From: CAYRSS01 sp964426945
GTDB taxonomy: Bacteria; Planctomycetota; Phycisphaerae; UBA1845
DNA: 64,000 nucleotides
NCBI GenBank assembly: GCA_964426945.1
Contig: CAYRSS010000011.1
Span: 1 to 64,000, forward strand
Direction: 5' to 3'
Every line of letters begins with the position of its first letter. The first letter of the stretch is position 1. The notes under the pieces were generated by a model that was not told the DNA's origin, did not search any database, and worked only from the letters and a program-made list of their open reading frames with translations. This document shows, one piece after another, positions 28,003 through 36,818 of this stretch. Both the position numbers and the translations under genes were made by a program.

Positions 28003-28030
28003 AATATACGCGGTTCCCGCCGGAAATCAA
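28003..28030 (-). promoter_or_regulatory. Promoter of the membrane chaperone gene
   Basis: On the minus strand TTGATT, a 16-nt spacer and TATATT. Predicted transcription start is about 50 nt upstream of the ATG at 27945. Confidence 0.6.
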
Positions 28031-28117
28031 CTCGCGCCGCGGGGGCTGCGCGATCATCGGATTGACTTCGAATCGTGCTCCTGCTAAATCGCCCCCCGGG
28101 CACTTCCCCGTGGGGCC

Positions 28118-28123
28118 TATAAT
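28118..28123 (+). promoter_or_regulatory. -10 element of topA
   Basis: Perfect TATAAT on the plus strand, giving a leader of about 107 nt to the GTG at 28237. No recognisable -35. Confidence 0.5.
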
Positions 28124-28236
28124 CGCTGGCAGAAGAATTCCGTCCGACGCGCCGATAGTAGATCACCGCCGGCGGCGTGGCCGACGGTCCTGCTCCGAGC
28201 CCGGGCTTGCCGGGCGGCCCAGCAACGAGTGTTAAC

Positions 28237-31200
28237 GTGGCCAAGCGATCACAAGCTTCGCATAAATCACTAGTTATCGTCGAGTCGCCCAGCAAGGCGC
28301 GGACGATCAACAAGTACCTCGGCGCGGACTACGAGGTCCTCGCCAGCATGGGCCACGTGCGCGACCTGCCCGCCAACGACCTCGGCGTGGACCTCGAGGC
28401 CCGGTTCGAGCCCGTTTACCAGATTCTCGACGACAAGCGGAAGGTCGTTACCCAGCTTCGCAAGGCGGCACAGAACGCCACCGAGGTGTTTCTCGCGACC
28501 GACTTGGACCGCGAGGGGGAGGCCATCGCCTGGCACCTGGCCCACGCGCTGGACCTCGACATTACGTCGGCGAAGCGCGTGGTCTTCAACGAGATCACCA
28601 AGACCGCCATCAAGCAGGCCTTCGAGCATCCGCACCAGCTCGACATGGACAAGGTCAACGCCCAGCAGGCCCGGCGGATTCTCGACCGGATTGTGGGCTA
28701 TCAGCTCAGCCCGCTGCTGCAGCGCAAGATTGCCAAGGGCACGTCCGCCGGTCGCGTGCAGTCGGTCGCCCTCCGGCTCATCGTGGAGCGGGAGCGAGAG
28801 ATCCGCGCGTTCGTGCCGGAGGAGTCGTGGCGAATCGGCGCCGCGTTCGCCTCTGACGCAACCAAGACCGACTCGCTTCGGCAGGCGTGGATCAAGTTCC
28901 TCGCGGAAGCCAAGGACGCCCGCACCGGCCGGACTCAGAAGGAGCGCACGGCGTGGCTCGCGCGGCACGGCAGCTTCTCGGCCGAACTGGTGAGCGTCGC
29001 CGGTAAGGACGCCGCCCTCCGCACGGTCGACGACGCCCGCACCGTGGCCGAGGCGATCGGCTTCCGCGTCGAGCGCGTCGCGGACGAGGCGTGGGAGCAG
29101 TACGCCCGTCTCGGCCTGCGCCGTGTGGAGATTGTCGGCTCGCTCGAGGCCGCCACCGGCATCGCGTGGAAGATCGCCGAGATTCAGAAGAAGCGCACGA
29201 CCTCGCGCCCGAGTGCTCCGTTCACGACGGCCTCGCTTCAGCAGGCGTCGTCGAGTTCGCTGGGATACGCCGTGTCGCGCACCATGCAACTGGCCCAGCA
29301 GCTCTACGAGGGTATCGACCTCGGCGACGGCGAGGGACCGGTCGGTCTGATCACCTACATGCGAACGGATTCGACGAATCTGAGCGCCGACTCTGTGTCC
29401 GCGGCGCGCGGGTTCATCGCCGAGAAGCACGGCGAGCGCTACCTCCCCAAGTCGCCCAACGTCTACGCCAGCGGCAAGCGCGCCCAGGAGGCACACGAGG
29501 CCATCCGGCCGACCGACGTGACGCGAACGCCGGAGTCGCTGCAGGGCCACCTCTCGCCGCAACTCTGGAAGCTCTATGACCTGATCTGGCGACGTTTTGT
29601 GGCCTGCCAGATGACGCCCGCCGAGTGGGATTCGACGACCGTGCTCGTGACCGGGCAGACGCCCGCCGGTGAAGCGGTCTTCCGTGCGACCGGGCGCGTG
29701 CTGGCCTTCGACGGCTTCCTGCGCGTGATGGGCTCCGCTGCCGAAGGAGCGGATCCCGTCATGCCCGCCGTGACGGAGGGGCAGGCGGTTGGCGCGCTGC
29801 AGATCGAGCCGCGTCAGCAGTTCACCTCGCCGCCGGCACGCTACAGCGAGGCCGCGCTGGTGAAGAAGCTCGAAGCCGAGGGCATCGGCCGCCCGAGCAC
29901 CTACGCGGCGATCATCGACACGATTCAGAAGCGCAAGTACGTCGACCTTGTCGACAAGCAGCTTCGCCCGACCGCGCTGGGCGAGATCGTCACCGACAAG
30001 CTCATCGAGCACTTCCCGCGGATCATGGACACGAAGTTCACCTCCTACATGGAGGACGAGCTCGACAAAATCGAGGAGGCACACCTCGACTGGGTCCACG
30101 TGCTCCACGAGTTTTACGATCTATTCAAGGACGCGCTCGACCGCGCCCAGACCGAGATGCAGAAGGCCGGGGGCGAGGCCAGCGACCACACGTGCCCAGA
30201 CTGCGGCCGGGCGATGGTGTATCGCATCGCCAGCAAGGGCCGGTTCCTCTCCTGCTCCGGCTATCCGGAATGCCGGAAGGCGATGAACGTCGACGAAGAG
30301 GGCAACCCGGTTCCCACCGTCGAGGTCGACGTCCGCTGCGAACAGTGCGGCAGCCCGATGGCGCTCAAGGAAAGCCGCCTCGGCCCGTTCCTGGGCTGCA
30401 CGGCCTATCCTGAGTGCACCTTCACCATGCCCTCGGACGAGCAGGGCAACCCGCTGAAGAAGGTCAAGCCGGAGGATATCGACGAGAAGTGCGACGAGTG
30501 CGGCTCGAAGATGGCTGCCAAGTTCTTCCGCGGCAAGTCGTTCCTCGGCTGCACTGGCTACCCGAACTGCAAGGCGACCAAGCCGGTACCGCCCGGCGTG
30601 TACATCGAGAAGCCCAAGCCCAAGGAGGCCGGCGTCCACTGCGACAAGTGCGGCCGGCCGATGGTGATCCGCGCCAGTCGGCGCGGACCGTTCCTGTCGT
30701 GCTCGGGTTTCCCCAAGTGTCGCAACGCGATGCCGATGGACAAGATCGACACGCTCAAGGCGCTCGCCGCCGAGGGCAAGATCCCCGACGCGCCCGTGGA
30801 GACCAAGACCGCCGGTCGCACGGCCGCGCGCCGCACCGGCCGTGGCGCCGCTGCGAAGGTGGACGTGAAGTCGCTTGGCGATCCCCCCCCGGGCTTCGCC
30901 TGGACCAAGACCGGCCGTCCCGTCGTCGAGACGTGGCCGGAAGAGGGGCTCACCTGTCCCGATTGCGGCGGCGAGATGCAGATGAAGACCGGCCGATTCG
31001 GCCCCTACTGGGGCTGCACGGCCTATCCGAAGTGTCAGTTCATCGCCAACATGCGCGGCGAGGCGAAGAAGCGTGCCGAGGCAGAGTCACCCACACCCGC
31101 CAAGCCCAAGCCCGTGCCGACGAACGTGCCCTGCGACGAATGCGGCGAGCCGATGCTCGTCCGTACTGGCCGCACTGGCCCGTTCCTGGGGTGCAGCAAG

Positions 31201-31275
31201 TACCCCAAGTGCAAGGCGACCAAGCCGATGCCGCAGGGAGAGACGGCCGAGAGTCTCGCCGCCACGAGCGCCTGA
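28237..31275 (+). CDS. topA: DNA topoisomerase I (type IA) with six C-terminal zinc ribbons
   Basis: Relaxes negatively supercoiled DNA by single-strand passage. About 1012 aa from the GTG at 28237, where the family-typical MAK...KSLVIVESPSKA begins. A GTG at 28177 would add 20 residues. The TOPRIM domain has the Glu in VIVESPSKARTINKYLG and DLDREGEAIAWHL. The active-site Tyr is in GLITYMRTDSTNLS. After the core come six Cys4 zinc ribbons: CPDC..CSGYPEC, CEQC..CTAYPEC, CDEC..CTGYPNC, CDKC..CSGFPKC, CPDC..CTAYPKC and CDEC..CSKYPKC. E. coli TopA has three Cys4 ribbons plus two degenerate ones, so the tail here is enlarged. Basic linkers separate ribbons 4-6. Confidence 0.97.
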   Translation: MAKRSQASHKSLVIVESPSKARTINKYLGADYEVLASMGHVRDLPANDLGVDLEARFEPVYQILDDKRKVVTQLRKAAQNATEVFLATDLDREGEAIAWHLAHALDLDITSAKRVVFNEITKTAIKQAFEHPHQLDMDKVNAQQARRILDRIVGYQLSPLLQRKIAKGTSAGRVQSVALRLIVEREREIRAFVPEESWRIGAAFASDATKTDSLRQAWIKFLAEAKDARTGRTQKERTAWLARHGSFSAELVSVAGKDAALRTVDDARTVAEAIGFRVERVADEAWEQYARLGLRRVEIVGSLEAATGIAWKIAEIQKKRTTSRPSAPFTTASLQQASSSSLGYAVSRTMQLAQQLYEGIDLGDGEGPVGLITYMRTDSTNLSADSVSAARGFIAEKHGERYLPKSPNVYASGKRAQEAHEAIRPTDVTRTPESLQGHLSPQLWKLYDLIWRRFVACQMTPAEWDSTTVLVTGQTPAGEAVFRATGRVLAFDGFLRVMGSAAEGADPVMPAVTEGQAVGALQIEPRQQFTSPPARYSEAALVKKLEAEGIGRPSTYAAIIDTIQKRKYVDLVDKQLRPTALGEIVTDKLIEHFPRIMDTKFTSYMEDELDKIEEAHLDWVHVLHEFYDLFKDALDRAQTEMQKAGGEASDHTCPDCGRAMVYRIASKGRFLSCSGYPECRKAMNVDEEGNPVPTVEVDVRCEQCGSPMALKESRLGPFLGCTAYPECTFTMPSDEQGNPLKKVKPEDIDEKCDECGSKMAAKFFRGKSFLGCTGYPNCKATKPVPPGVYIEKPKPKEAGVHCDKCGRPMVIRASRRGPFLSCSGFPKCRNAMPMDKIDTLKALAAEGKIPDAPVETKTAGRTAARRTGRGAAAKVDVKSLGDPPPGFAWTKTGRPVVETWPEEGLTCPDCGGEMQMKTGRFGPYWGCTAYPKCQFIANMRGEAKKRAEAESPTPAKPKPVPTNVPCDECGEPMLVRTGRTGPFLGCSKYPKCKATKPMPQGETAESLAATSA

Positions 31276-31301
31276 GCCGCCCGCCGACCGGGGCCGCAGG
31301 A

Positions 31302-34265
31302 TCAGGACCCGATCAGCGACTGCAGCAACGTGTAGTCCCGCAGGTCCACGCGGCCATCGTCGTCGAGGTCGGCGTCAATCCCGCCGCAGGTGACGGCCGG
31401 CCCCGCCGCCGGCCCGCCGAGGCAGCGCTCGAACAAGTCGTAGTCCAGCACGTTCACGACACAATTGCCGTCAAAGTCGCCGGGTGACCCCGCTGAGGAT
31501 CCGACGGTGATGGCGCACAGATCAACCATCAGGTATTCCGTGGCCTCGAGGTTGCCGTTTCCGTTGACCGAGGCGGGAACCTGCAGGGCCGACGCGAGCG
31601 CGGCGCCATTGCCGGTGCCATAAGAAGCGACCGCGAGGTGGATCTGCGTCGGCATCGCGCCGAACTCCTCCACGAGATTGATGGTCCCCTCGAGCCAGGC
31701 GGCGCGTGCCTGCTGCACGGTGCCGCTCGTGTCGAACCAGCCGGACCATCCGTTGTCGACCTCGTTGGCGAGAAACGCGCCCCAGCCGGCGACCTGGCCC
31801 GCCTTGGCCCAGGGCGCCGCCCCGAGTGCGCCCGGGGGGTTGGCCACGAGGATGAAACGATCGTTGCCGCCGGCGGCTGCCTGCGTCGCGATGTAGAGGG
31901 TTTCGCCGATGAGTCCGGCGTAGAGATCCAGGCCGCCATTGGATGCCACGAGCATGGCATCCTCATCGAGCGCGCCATCGAGCTCCCAGGTGGGCAGCTC
32001 CTCGCCACCCGTGACCGCGAAATGCCAGTCGGCGCCGCCGTTGTTGTCCCACGTGCCGCTGCCGTCGTTGAAGACGACGTCGAGCTGCGTGGCGCTCGCC
32101 GCGACGGGTACCGAGGCGATCCAGACCCCTTCGGCCGCGCTCCACGTCATGACGGGGTCCGGGGAAACAACCGGGTTCCAGCCGTTGAAACCGTAGTGCA
32201 GGCGGACCGACCCTGCGCCGGCCAGGGGGCGCCCGGTCGGGTTGTACCGGATCGTGACCTGCTGGCCCGCGACGGGTGGATCCGGGTCGATGGCCACGAC
32301 ATCGCCGCCGCCGGTCGCGGCGCCCTGCCCGACGTAGACGTGCTGGATTGCAGACCGCTTCACGTGGCCCACGCTGTCCACGGCTTCAACGTAGTAGTCG
32401 ATCAGCACGTCGGTCTGCCCGGTGACTTCGGCCGCGTAGCGAACCGCGCGGTAGGTGGCGGCCAGCACGCCGTTCTGTGGGCCGGGCTCGGCCGTGGCGC
32501 TCATGGCGACGCTCTGCCACGCGCCGACTTCCGGACCCCCGGCATAGGTCTCGTTCTGGACGGAGCCGATCGGGTTGAAGCCGTCCTGGTCCACGCGCCA
32601 TCGCAGGGTGACCGAGGTCAGGCCGCTGACGTCATAGACATAAGTCCAGACTTCGAAGTCGCTCGGTTCCGGCGTCGCGCCCCACTCGAAGCCGCCCGGG
32701 TTGTAGGGCTCGCGCTGCGGCACAAAGATCGTCGGGGCGACGTTGTCGCTGCGCCCGGCGATGGCCGCGTCGGCGTACGCGACCGCCTGGTTGCAGCCGC
32801 GGGTGACGTTGCTGTCCCAGATCTCCGTGCCGTCCCAGTACCAGTAGTCGCTGGCCTGCGAGACCAGGAGGTAGTGCCAGGCCCGCTCAGTGTTTGTGCC
32901 GGCGCCCGTCATCACGTTTTGCATGCTGGCGGCGGGTGCCACGCTTTCCGCGGTGAAGACGCGGTTTTTCGCCGCGGTGAGCACGGCCCAACTGTTGCGG
33001 TCGGGGCTCCAGCCGGCCGCGTTCGGATCCCCGAGCCACTTCTTGAACTCCGGATCGCCGCAGTCGGCGCCGGCCCAGGAACCATCCTCGACGTGGATCA
33101 CGTCACTGGGAGCAGGGGGGAAGCGGTCCAGGTAATCCTGGATCGTGGTGACATCATAGTCCGGATCGGCCGACGCCCAGTTCACCATGTTCTGGAAGTT
33201 GTGGTGGTAGTACGCATCCGAGCCGCCGCCGAAGTTGTCGCCGTCGTGATGAAGCACGACCAGCATCGGATGCGCGGGGTCCGTGTTGTACGGCAGGTAC
33301 GCGTCCATCACTTGGTCGTAAAGAAACGCGCCGTAGCCGCCCCGACCGTCCTCGTTCCCCTCGTAGCGGGCCGCGGGCACCGCGACGATCCGCGTCGCCG
33401 CGCCCGTGTCGGGATTGATGTGCTGCACGTAGTGCGGCCGGTAGCCGAAGGGGGCGGACACCCGGCTCGGCGCCCAGAGATTGTTGAGCTGGACCCAGGC
33501 GCCGCCCGAAGCGGACGGATCGGGATTCACCTGGTCAGCCCGGTTGGGGGCGTACAGGCAGGAGGCGTTCGTATGCGGATAGCCCTCGCACGCGCGGTCA
33601 AAGTGGATGTTGTCCACGAGCACCCAGTCGATGCCTTCGGCGGCCAGGGCCGGGATCATCCGCGTCGAGAACGCGGTCTCGGCGGGGAACATGCCGGTGG
33701 GGTAGCTCGCGCCGCCGCTCCACGTCTGCGCGTAGATGTGCTTGTGCAGGCGGATCTGCATGCGGATGTCTTCGTCGTCCAGCAGCGGCATAAGCGGGTG
33801 GTGGTAGCCGAAGGCGACCAGGTCCAGCCGCCGGTTGCCCAACGAGGTGAGCATCGCCTGGGAGGCGTCGTAGTCGGCGTCCCAATTGTTCCACAAGCCG
33901 CCGTTGACCCCTGCCGCGCGGAGGTTGTTGAGATTCTCGATCAGTGAGCCGCTGAAGCTGACGGACGCCCCGAGGTGCGGCAGGCTCAGCCCGAGTTGTA
34001 CCGCTTCCCGCGGCCACCCCTTGTAGGGGCCGTGGCGCTGGTTATGGACGTCGACGACGCTGAACGAGAAGTGCCCGGCGCTGTTGGTGGTGATGATGTT
34101 CTCGTAGGGGTAGTAAATCGGCTGGTGCATGTGCCACAGGAAGCCGACGTGGATCGGCTCACCGCGGGTGGCGACGGGCAGCCCGACCAGCCAGGCCACC
34201 GCCGTGACGGCGGCCATCTGCGTGCCCCGGCGGATCCGGCGATGCAGGAAACACGGTGCGTTCAT
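31302..34265 (-). CDS. Secreted GH57-like glycosidase with starch-binding-like and dockerin-like modules
   Basis: A 987-aa exported protein. The ATG at 34265 has a run of G with AA 7 nt upstream and a signal segment (MAAVTAVAWLVGLPVATRGEP). The GH57 catalytic fold is suggested by HMHQP (residues 45-49), FGYHHPLMP, GMFPAE with the likely nucleophile Glu196, and HHDGDNFGG with the likely Asp acid/base. Residues about 690-800 look like a CBM25/DUF-type starch-binding module (VRLHYGFNGWNPV, DVVFNDGSGTWDNNGG). The C-terminus carries a dockerin-like pair (DFDGNCVVNVLDYDLFE, DLDDDGRVDLRDYTLLQ). The substrate is probably an alpha-glucan. GH57 also includes amylopullulanases and branching enzymes. A TATGCT -10 lies at 34307. 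Confidence 0.85.
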   Translation of the reverse strand: MNAPCFLHRRIRRGTQMAAVTAVAWLVGLPVATRGEPIHVGFLWHMHQPIYYPYENIITTNSAGHFSFSVVDVHNQRHGPYKGWPREAVQLGLSLPHLGASVSFSGSLIENLNNLRAAGVNGGLWNNWDADYDASQAMLTSLGNRRLDLVAFGYHHPLMPLLDDEDIRMQIRLHKHIYAQTWSGGASYPTGMFPAETAFSTRMIPALAAEGIDWVLVDNIHFDRACEGYPHTNASCLYAPNRADQVNPDPSASGGAWVQLNNLWAPSRVSAPFGYRPHYVQHINPDTGAATRIVAVPAARYEGNEDGRGGYGAFLYDQVMDAYLPYNTDPAHPMLVVLHHDGDNFGGGSDAYYHHNFQNMVNWASADPDYDVTTIQDYLDRFPPAPSDVIHVEDGSWAGADCGDPEFKKWLGDPNAAGWSPDRNSWAVLTAAKNRVFTAESVAPAASMQNVMTGAGTNTERAWHYLLVSQASDYWYWDGTEIWDSNVTRGCNQAVAYADAAIAGRSDNVAPTIFVPQREPYNPGGFEWGATPEPSDFEVWTYVYDVSGLTSVTLRWRVDQDGFNPIGSVQNETYAGGPEVGAWQSVAMSATAEPGPQNGVLAATYRAVRYAAEVTGQTDVLIDYYVEAVDSVGHVKRSAIQHVYVGQGAATGGGDVVAIDPDPPVAGQQVTIRYNPTGRPLAGAGSVRLHYGFNGWNPVVSPDPVMTWSAAEGVWIASVPVAASATQLDVVFNDGSGTWDNNGGADWHFAVTGGEELPTWELDGALDEDAMLVASNGGLDLYAGLIGETLYIATQAAAGGNDRFILVANPPGALGAAPWAKAGQVAGWGAFLANEVDNGWSGWFDTSGTVQQARAAWLEGTINLVEEFGAMPTQIHLAVASYGTGNGAALASALQVPASVNGNGNLEATEYLMVDLCAITVGSSAGSPGDFDGNCVVNVLDYDLFERCLGGPAAGPAVTCGGIDADLDDDGRVDLRDYTLLQSLIGS

Positions 34266-34306
34266 GGTCTTTCCCCCCGGAGGCGAACCAAAGAGCCCGG
34301 ATTGCG

Positions 34307-34312
34307 AGCATA
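34307..34312 (-). promoter_or_regulatory. Possible -10 of the GH57 gene
   Basis: TATGCT on the minus strand about 41 nt before the ATG at 34265. No convincing -35, so low confidence. Confidence 0.3.
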
Positions 34313-34450
34313 TCGCCCGGCCCCGCCTGCCGCCAAGCCGCATTCCGGGACGGGGTTGCCCGGCGCCGGCCCGCCGCGGCGATTCCGGGGGCCTGCGGTG
34401 TCCAGCGCGGCGGCCCGCGCACTGCTGCGGGCGGGGGGGTGAATCGGCCG

Positions 34451-34456
34451 ATAATA
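34451..34456 (+). promoter_or_regulatory. -10 of the glycosyltransferase gene (leaderless spacing)
   Basis: GATAAT ends 6 nt before the ATG at 34463, so the predicted +1 falls on the start codon. No Shine-Dalgarno sequence is present. Confidence 0.5.
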
Positions 34457-34462
34457 GCCCAT

Positions 34463-35752
34463 ATGCGGAACCCCGCAGCCCGAGGTGAATCCCTGCGCAC
34501 GCCGCCCGCCGGTTCGACGGGAGCGCCGCTCGTCAGCTTCGTGCTGGCGACGCACAATCGCCGCGCCGTGGTTCGCCACGCGTTGGAGCAGGTCGCCCTC
34601 GCCCGCCCCTGTGGGGGCGACTACGAAATCATCGCCTGCGACAACGCGTCGACCGACGGCACACCCGACGCGATCGGCGACCTGGCCACCGTCGTGCTGC
34701 GGCTGGACCACAACGCCGGGAGCTGCGCCAAGGCCTACGGGGTCGAACGGGCCCGCGGCCGGTTCATTGTCTTTCTGGACGACGACTCCTATCCGCACCC
34801 CGGGTCGGTCGAGCGGATGATTGAGCACTTCGCCGCCGACGCCCGCCTGGGCGCAGCGGGGTTTACCGTTCACCTGCCCGACGGTCGGCGAGAGGGCGGC
34901 GCGCTGCCGGGCGTGTTCCTGGGCTGCGGGGTGGGCTTCCGTGCCGTGGCGCTCCGCGCCGGCGGCGGATTGGATCCCTGGTTCTTCATGCAGGCCGAGG
35001 AATACGACCTGACGTTCCGCCTCGCAGAAGCCGGCTGGACGGTCTCGATGTTTCCCGATCTGCACGTGGAGCACCTCAAGACGCCGACCGCCCGCCGCTC
35101 GCAGCGCACGACCTATTACGACACGCGAAACAACCTCGTGATCGTCTCGCGATGGCTGCCTGAACCGTTGGAATCGATCTACTTCGACGATCACGTGCAG
35201 CGCTACGGCTGGCTCGCGGAGAACTGCAGCCACGAGGACGCCTTCGAGAGCGGACTGTGGGCGGGGCGTCTGCGCCGCTCTGCGGAGCGGTGGGCGTTCC
35301 GCCGTCGCCGGCTCTCGCCAGCGCTGGTCGAGCGGTTCTTCCGCCTTGCCGAGGTCGAGACACGGCTTCGGCGGCTGCGCCACGAGGGATTCCGGCGCAT
35401 CGCGCTTGGTGGGCTCGGCAAGAACGTCTACGCGTTTTACCGCGGCGCGGCGGCTGCGGGGCTGGAAGTCGTGGCGATCGGCGACGATCGCTTCGGCCGT
35501 CCGTCGGGGCGTACTTATCGCGGGGTGCCGGTGTTGCCCTTCGCGACGGCCGCAGCCATGAAGCCGGAGGTCGTTGTCCTCGGCGACATGTCCCCGGTTC
35601 ACGCGGCGGTGCACGCCCGGCGATTGCGCGAGCAGACGTTGATCCCCGTAGTGGACTGGTACGGTGAAGGACCCCCGGGAGGGGTCTGCGGCGCCGCAGA
35701 CGCAGTGACCGCCGAGAACATCGCCGCGCGGCGCCTGGCCGCCATCGGCTGA
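34463..35752 (+). CDS. Glycosyltransferase family 2, two-part protein
   Basis: A 429-aa protein from the ATG at 34463. The N-terminal 260 residues are a GT-A glycosyltransferase: VSFVLATHNRRAVVRHALEQVAL, ACDNASTDGTPDAIGDL, RFIVFLDDDSYPHPGSVERMI with the DxD metal site, and the acceptor-site AEEYDLTFRLAEAGW. The C-terminal part (after about residue 300) has a Rossmann-like GLGKNVYAFYRGAAAAGLEVVAIGDDRFG, suggesting an added nucleotide or sugar-nucleotide binding segment. No membrane helices. gmd follows after 27 nt, so the pair probably builds a fucose- or rhamnose-type polysaccharide. The donor sugar is unknown. Confidence 0.88.
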   Translation: MRNPAARGESLRTPPAGSTGAPLVSFVLATHNRRAVVRHALEQVALARPCGGDYEIIACDNASTDGTPDAIGDLATVVLRLDHNAGSCAKAYGVERARGRFIVFLDDDSYPHPGSVERMIEHFAADARLGAAGFTVHLPDGRREGGALPGVFLGCGVGFRAVALRAGGGLDPWFFMQAEEYDLTFRLAEAGWTVSMFPDLHVEHLKTPTARRSQRTTYYDTRNNLVIVSRWLPEPLESIYFDDHVQRYGWLAENCSHEDAFESGLWAGRLRRSAERWAFRRRRLSPALVERFFRLAEVETRLRRLRHEGFRRIALGGLGKNVYAFYRGAAAAGLEVVAIGDDRFGRPSGRTYRGVPVLPFATAAAMKPEVVVLGDMSPVHAAVHARRLREQTLIPVVDWYGEGPPGGVCGAADAVTAENIAARRLAAIG

Positions 35753-35779
35753 AAGGAGCCCGCCTGCGCGGGACGCACC

Positions 35780-36808
35780 ATGAGCAAGACCGCACTCATC
35801 ACGGGCATCACGGGGCAGGATGGTTCCTACCTGACCGAGCTGCTCCTGGCCAAAGGATACGAGGTCCACGGCCTCATGCGGCGCGTCAGCGTGTTCACCA
35901 CGCAGCGCATCGAGCACATCTACCAGGATCGCCACGAGCCCGACGTGCGGCTTAAGCTGCACTACGGAGACATGCTCGAACCGCTCGGGCTGCGACGCAT
36001 CCTCAGCGAAATCGGGCCCGACGAGGTGTACAATCTCGCCGCGCAGTCTCACGTGCGTACCAGCTTTGACGAGCCGATCTACACCGCGGAAGTTGTGTCC
36101 ATCGGCACGCTCAACCTGCTCGAAGCCATTCGCGACTACATGGCGTCGACGGGGCGCCAGGTTCGGTTCTACCAGGCCTCGAGCAGCGAGATGTTCGGCA
36201 ACACGCGGCAGGTGCCGCAGAACGAACACACGCCCTTCTTCCCGCGCAGTCCTTACGCCTGCGCGAAGGTGCACGCGTATTTCGCGACGATCAACTACCG
36301 CGACGCCTACGGCCTGTTCGCCTGCAACGGCGTGCTCTTCAACCACGAGTCGCCGCGTCGCGGCGAGACCTTCGTGACCCGCAAGATCACCCGCGCCGCG
36401 ACGCGCATCAAACTCGGGCTCCAGCACGAACTGTTCCTCGGCAATCTCGACGCCCGCCGAGACTGGGGATTCGCGGGCGATTATGTTGAGGCCATGTGGC
36501 TGATGCTCCAGCAGGAGGATCCTGACGACTACGTCGTCGCCACGGGTCAGTCGTACAGCGTGCGCGAGTTTCTCGATGAGGCCTTCGGCTGCCTGGAGCT
36601 GGACTGGCGGCAGTACGTTCAGATGGACGAGCGTTACCTTCGGCCGACCGAGGTGCACCTCCTGCAGGGCGACGCAAGCAAGGCCAGATCCCTGCTCGGC
36701 TGGCGGCCGAAGGTGGATTTTCCGCAACTCGTGCGAATGATGGTCGAGGCCGACATGCAACTCGCGCAGCGCGAGCGGACGCTGGTGAACGCGGGGTTCG
36801 CGGTGTAG
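35780..36808 (+). CDS. gmd: GDP-mannose 4,6-dehydratase
   Basis: Converts GDP-D-mannose to GDP-4-keto-6-deoxy-D-mannose, precursor of GDP-fucose, GDP-rhamnose or GDP-perosamine. The 342-aa length is standard. The Rossmann motif is GITGQDGSYL (TGxxGQDG). The catalytic set is S/T in ASSSEMFG plus YACAKVHAYF (YxxxK). Other hallmarks are HYGDMLEPLGLRRIL, EVYNLAAQSHVRTSFDEP, NHESPRRGETFVTRKITRA and RRDWGFAGDYVEAMW. It is probably co-transcribed with the glycosyltransferase gene upstream. No epimerase/reductase (fcl) is next to it, so the end sugar is undetermined. Confidence 0.97.
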   Translation: MSKTALITGITGQDGSYLTELLLAKGYEVHGLMRRVSVFTTQRIEHIYQDRHEPDVRLKLHYGDMLEPLGLRRILSEIGPDEVYNLAAQSHVRTSFDEPIYTAEVVSIGTLNLLEAIRDYMASTGRQVRFYQASSSEMFGNTRQVPQNEHTPFFPRSPYACAKVHAYFATINYRDAYGLFACNGVLFNHESPRRGETFVTRKITRAATRIKLGLQHELFLGNLDARRDWGFAGDYVEAMWLMLQQEDPDDYVVATGQSYSVREFLDEAFGCLELDWRQYVQMDERYLRPTEVHLLQGDASKARSLLGWRPKVDFPQLVRMMVEADMQLAQRERTLVNAGFAV

Positions 36809-36818
36809 CGAGGGCCGC

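Noticed and set aside
34262..36760. 832-aa minus-strand open frame across the glycosyltransferase and gmd genes
   Set aside because: Two clear conserved genes occupy the opposite strand. The frame has no domain and ends inside the GH57 promoter area.
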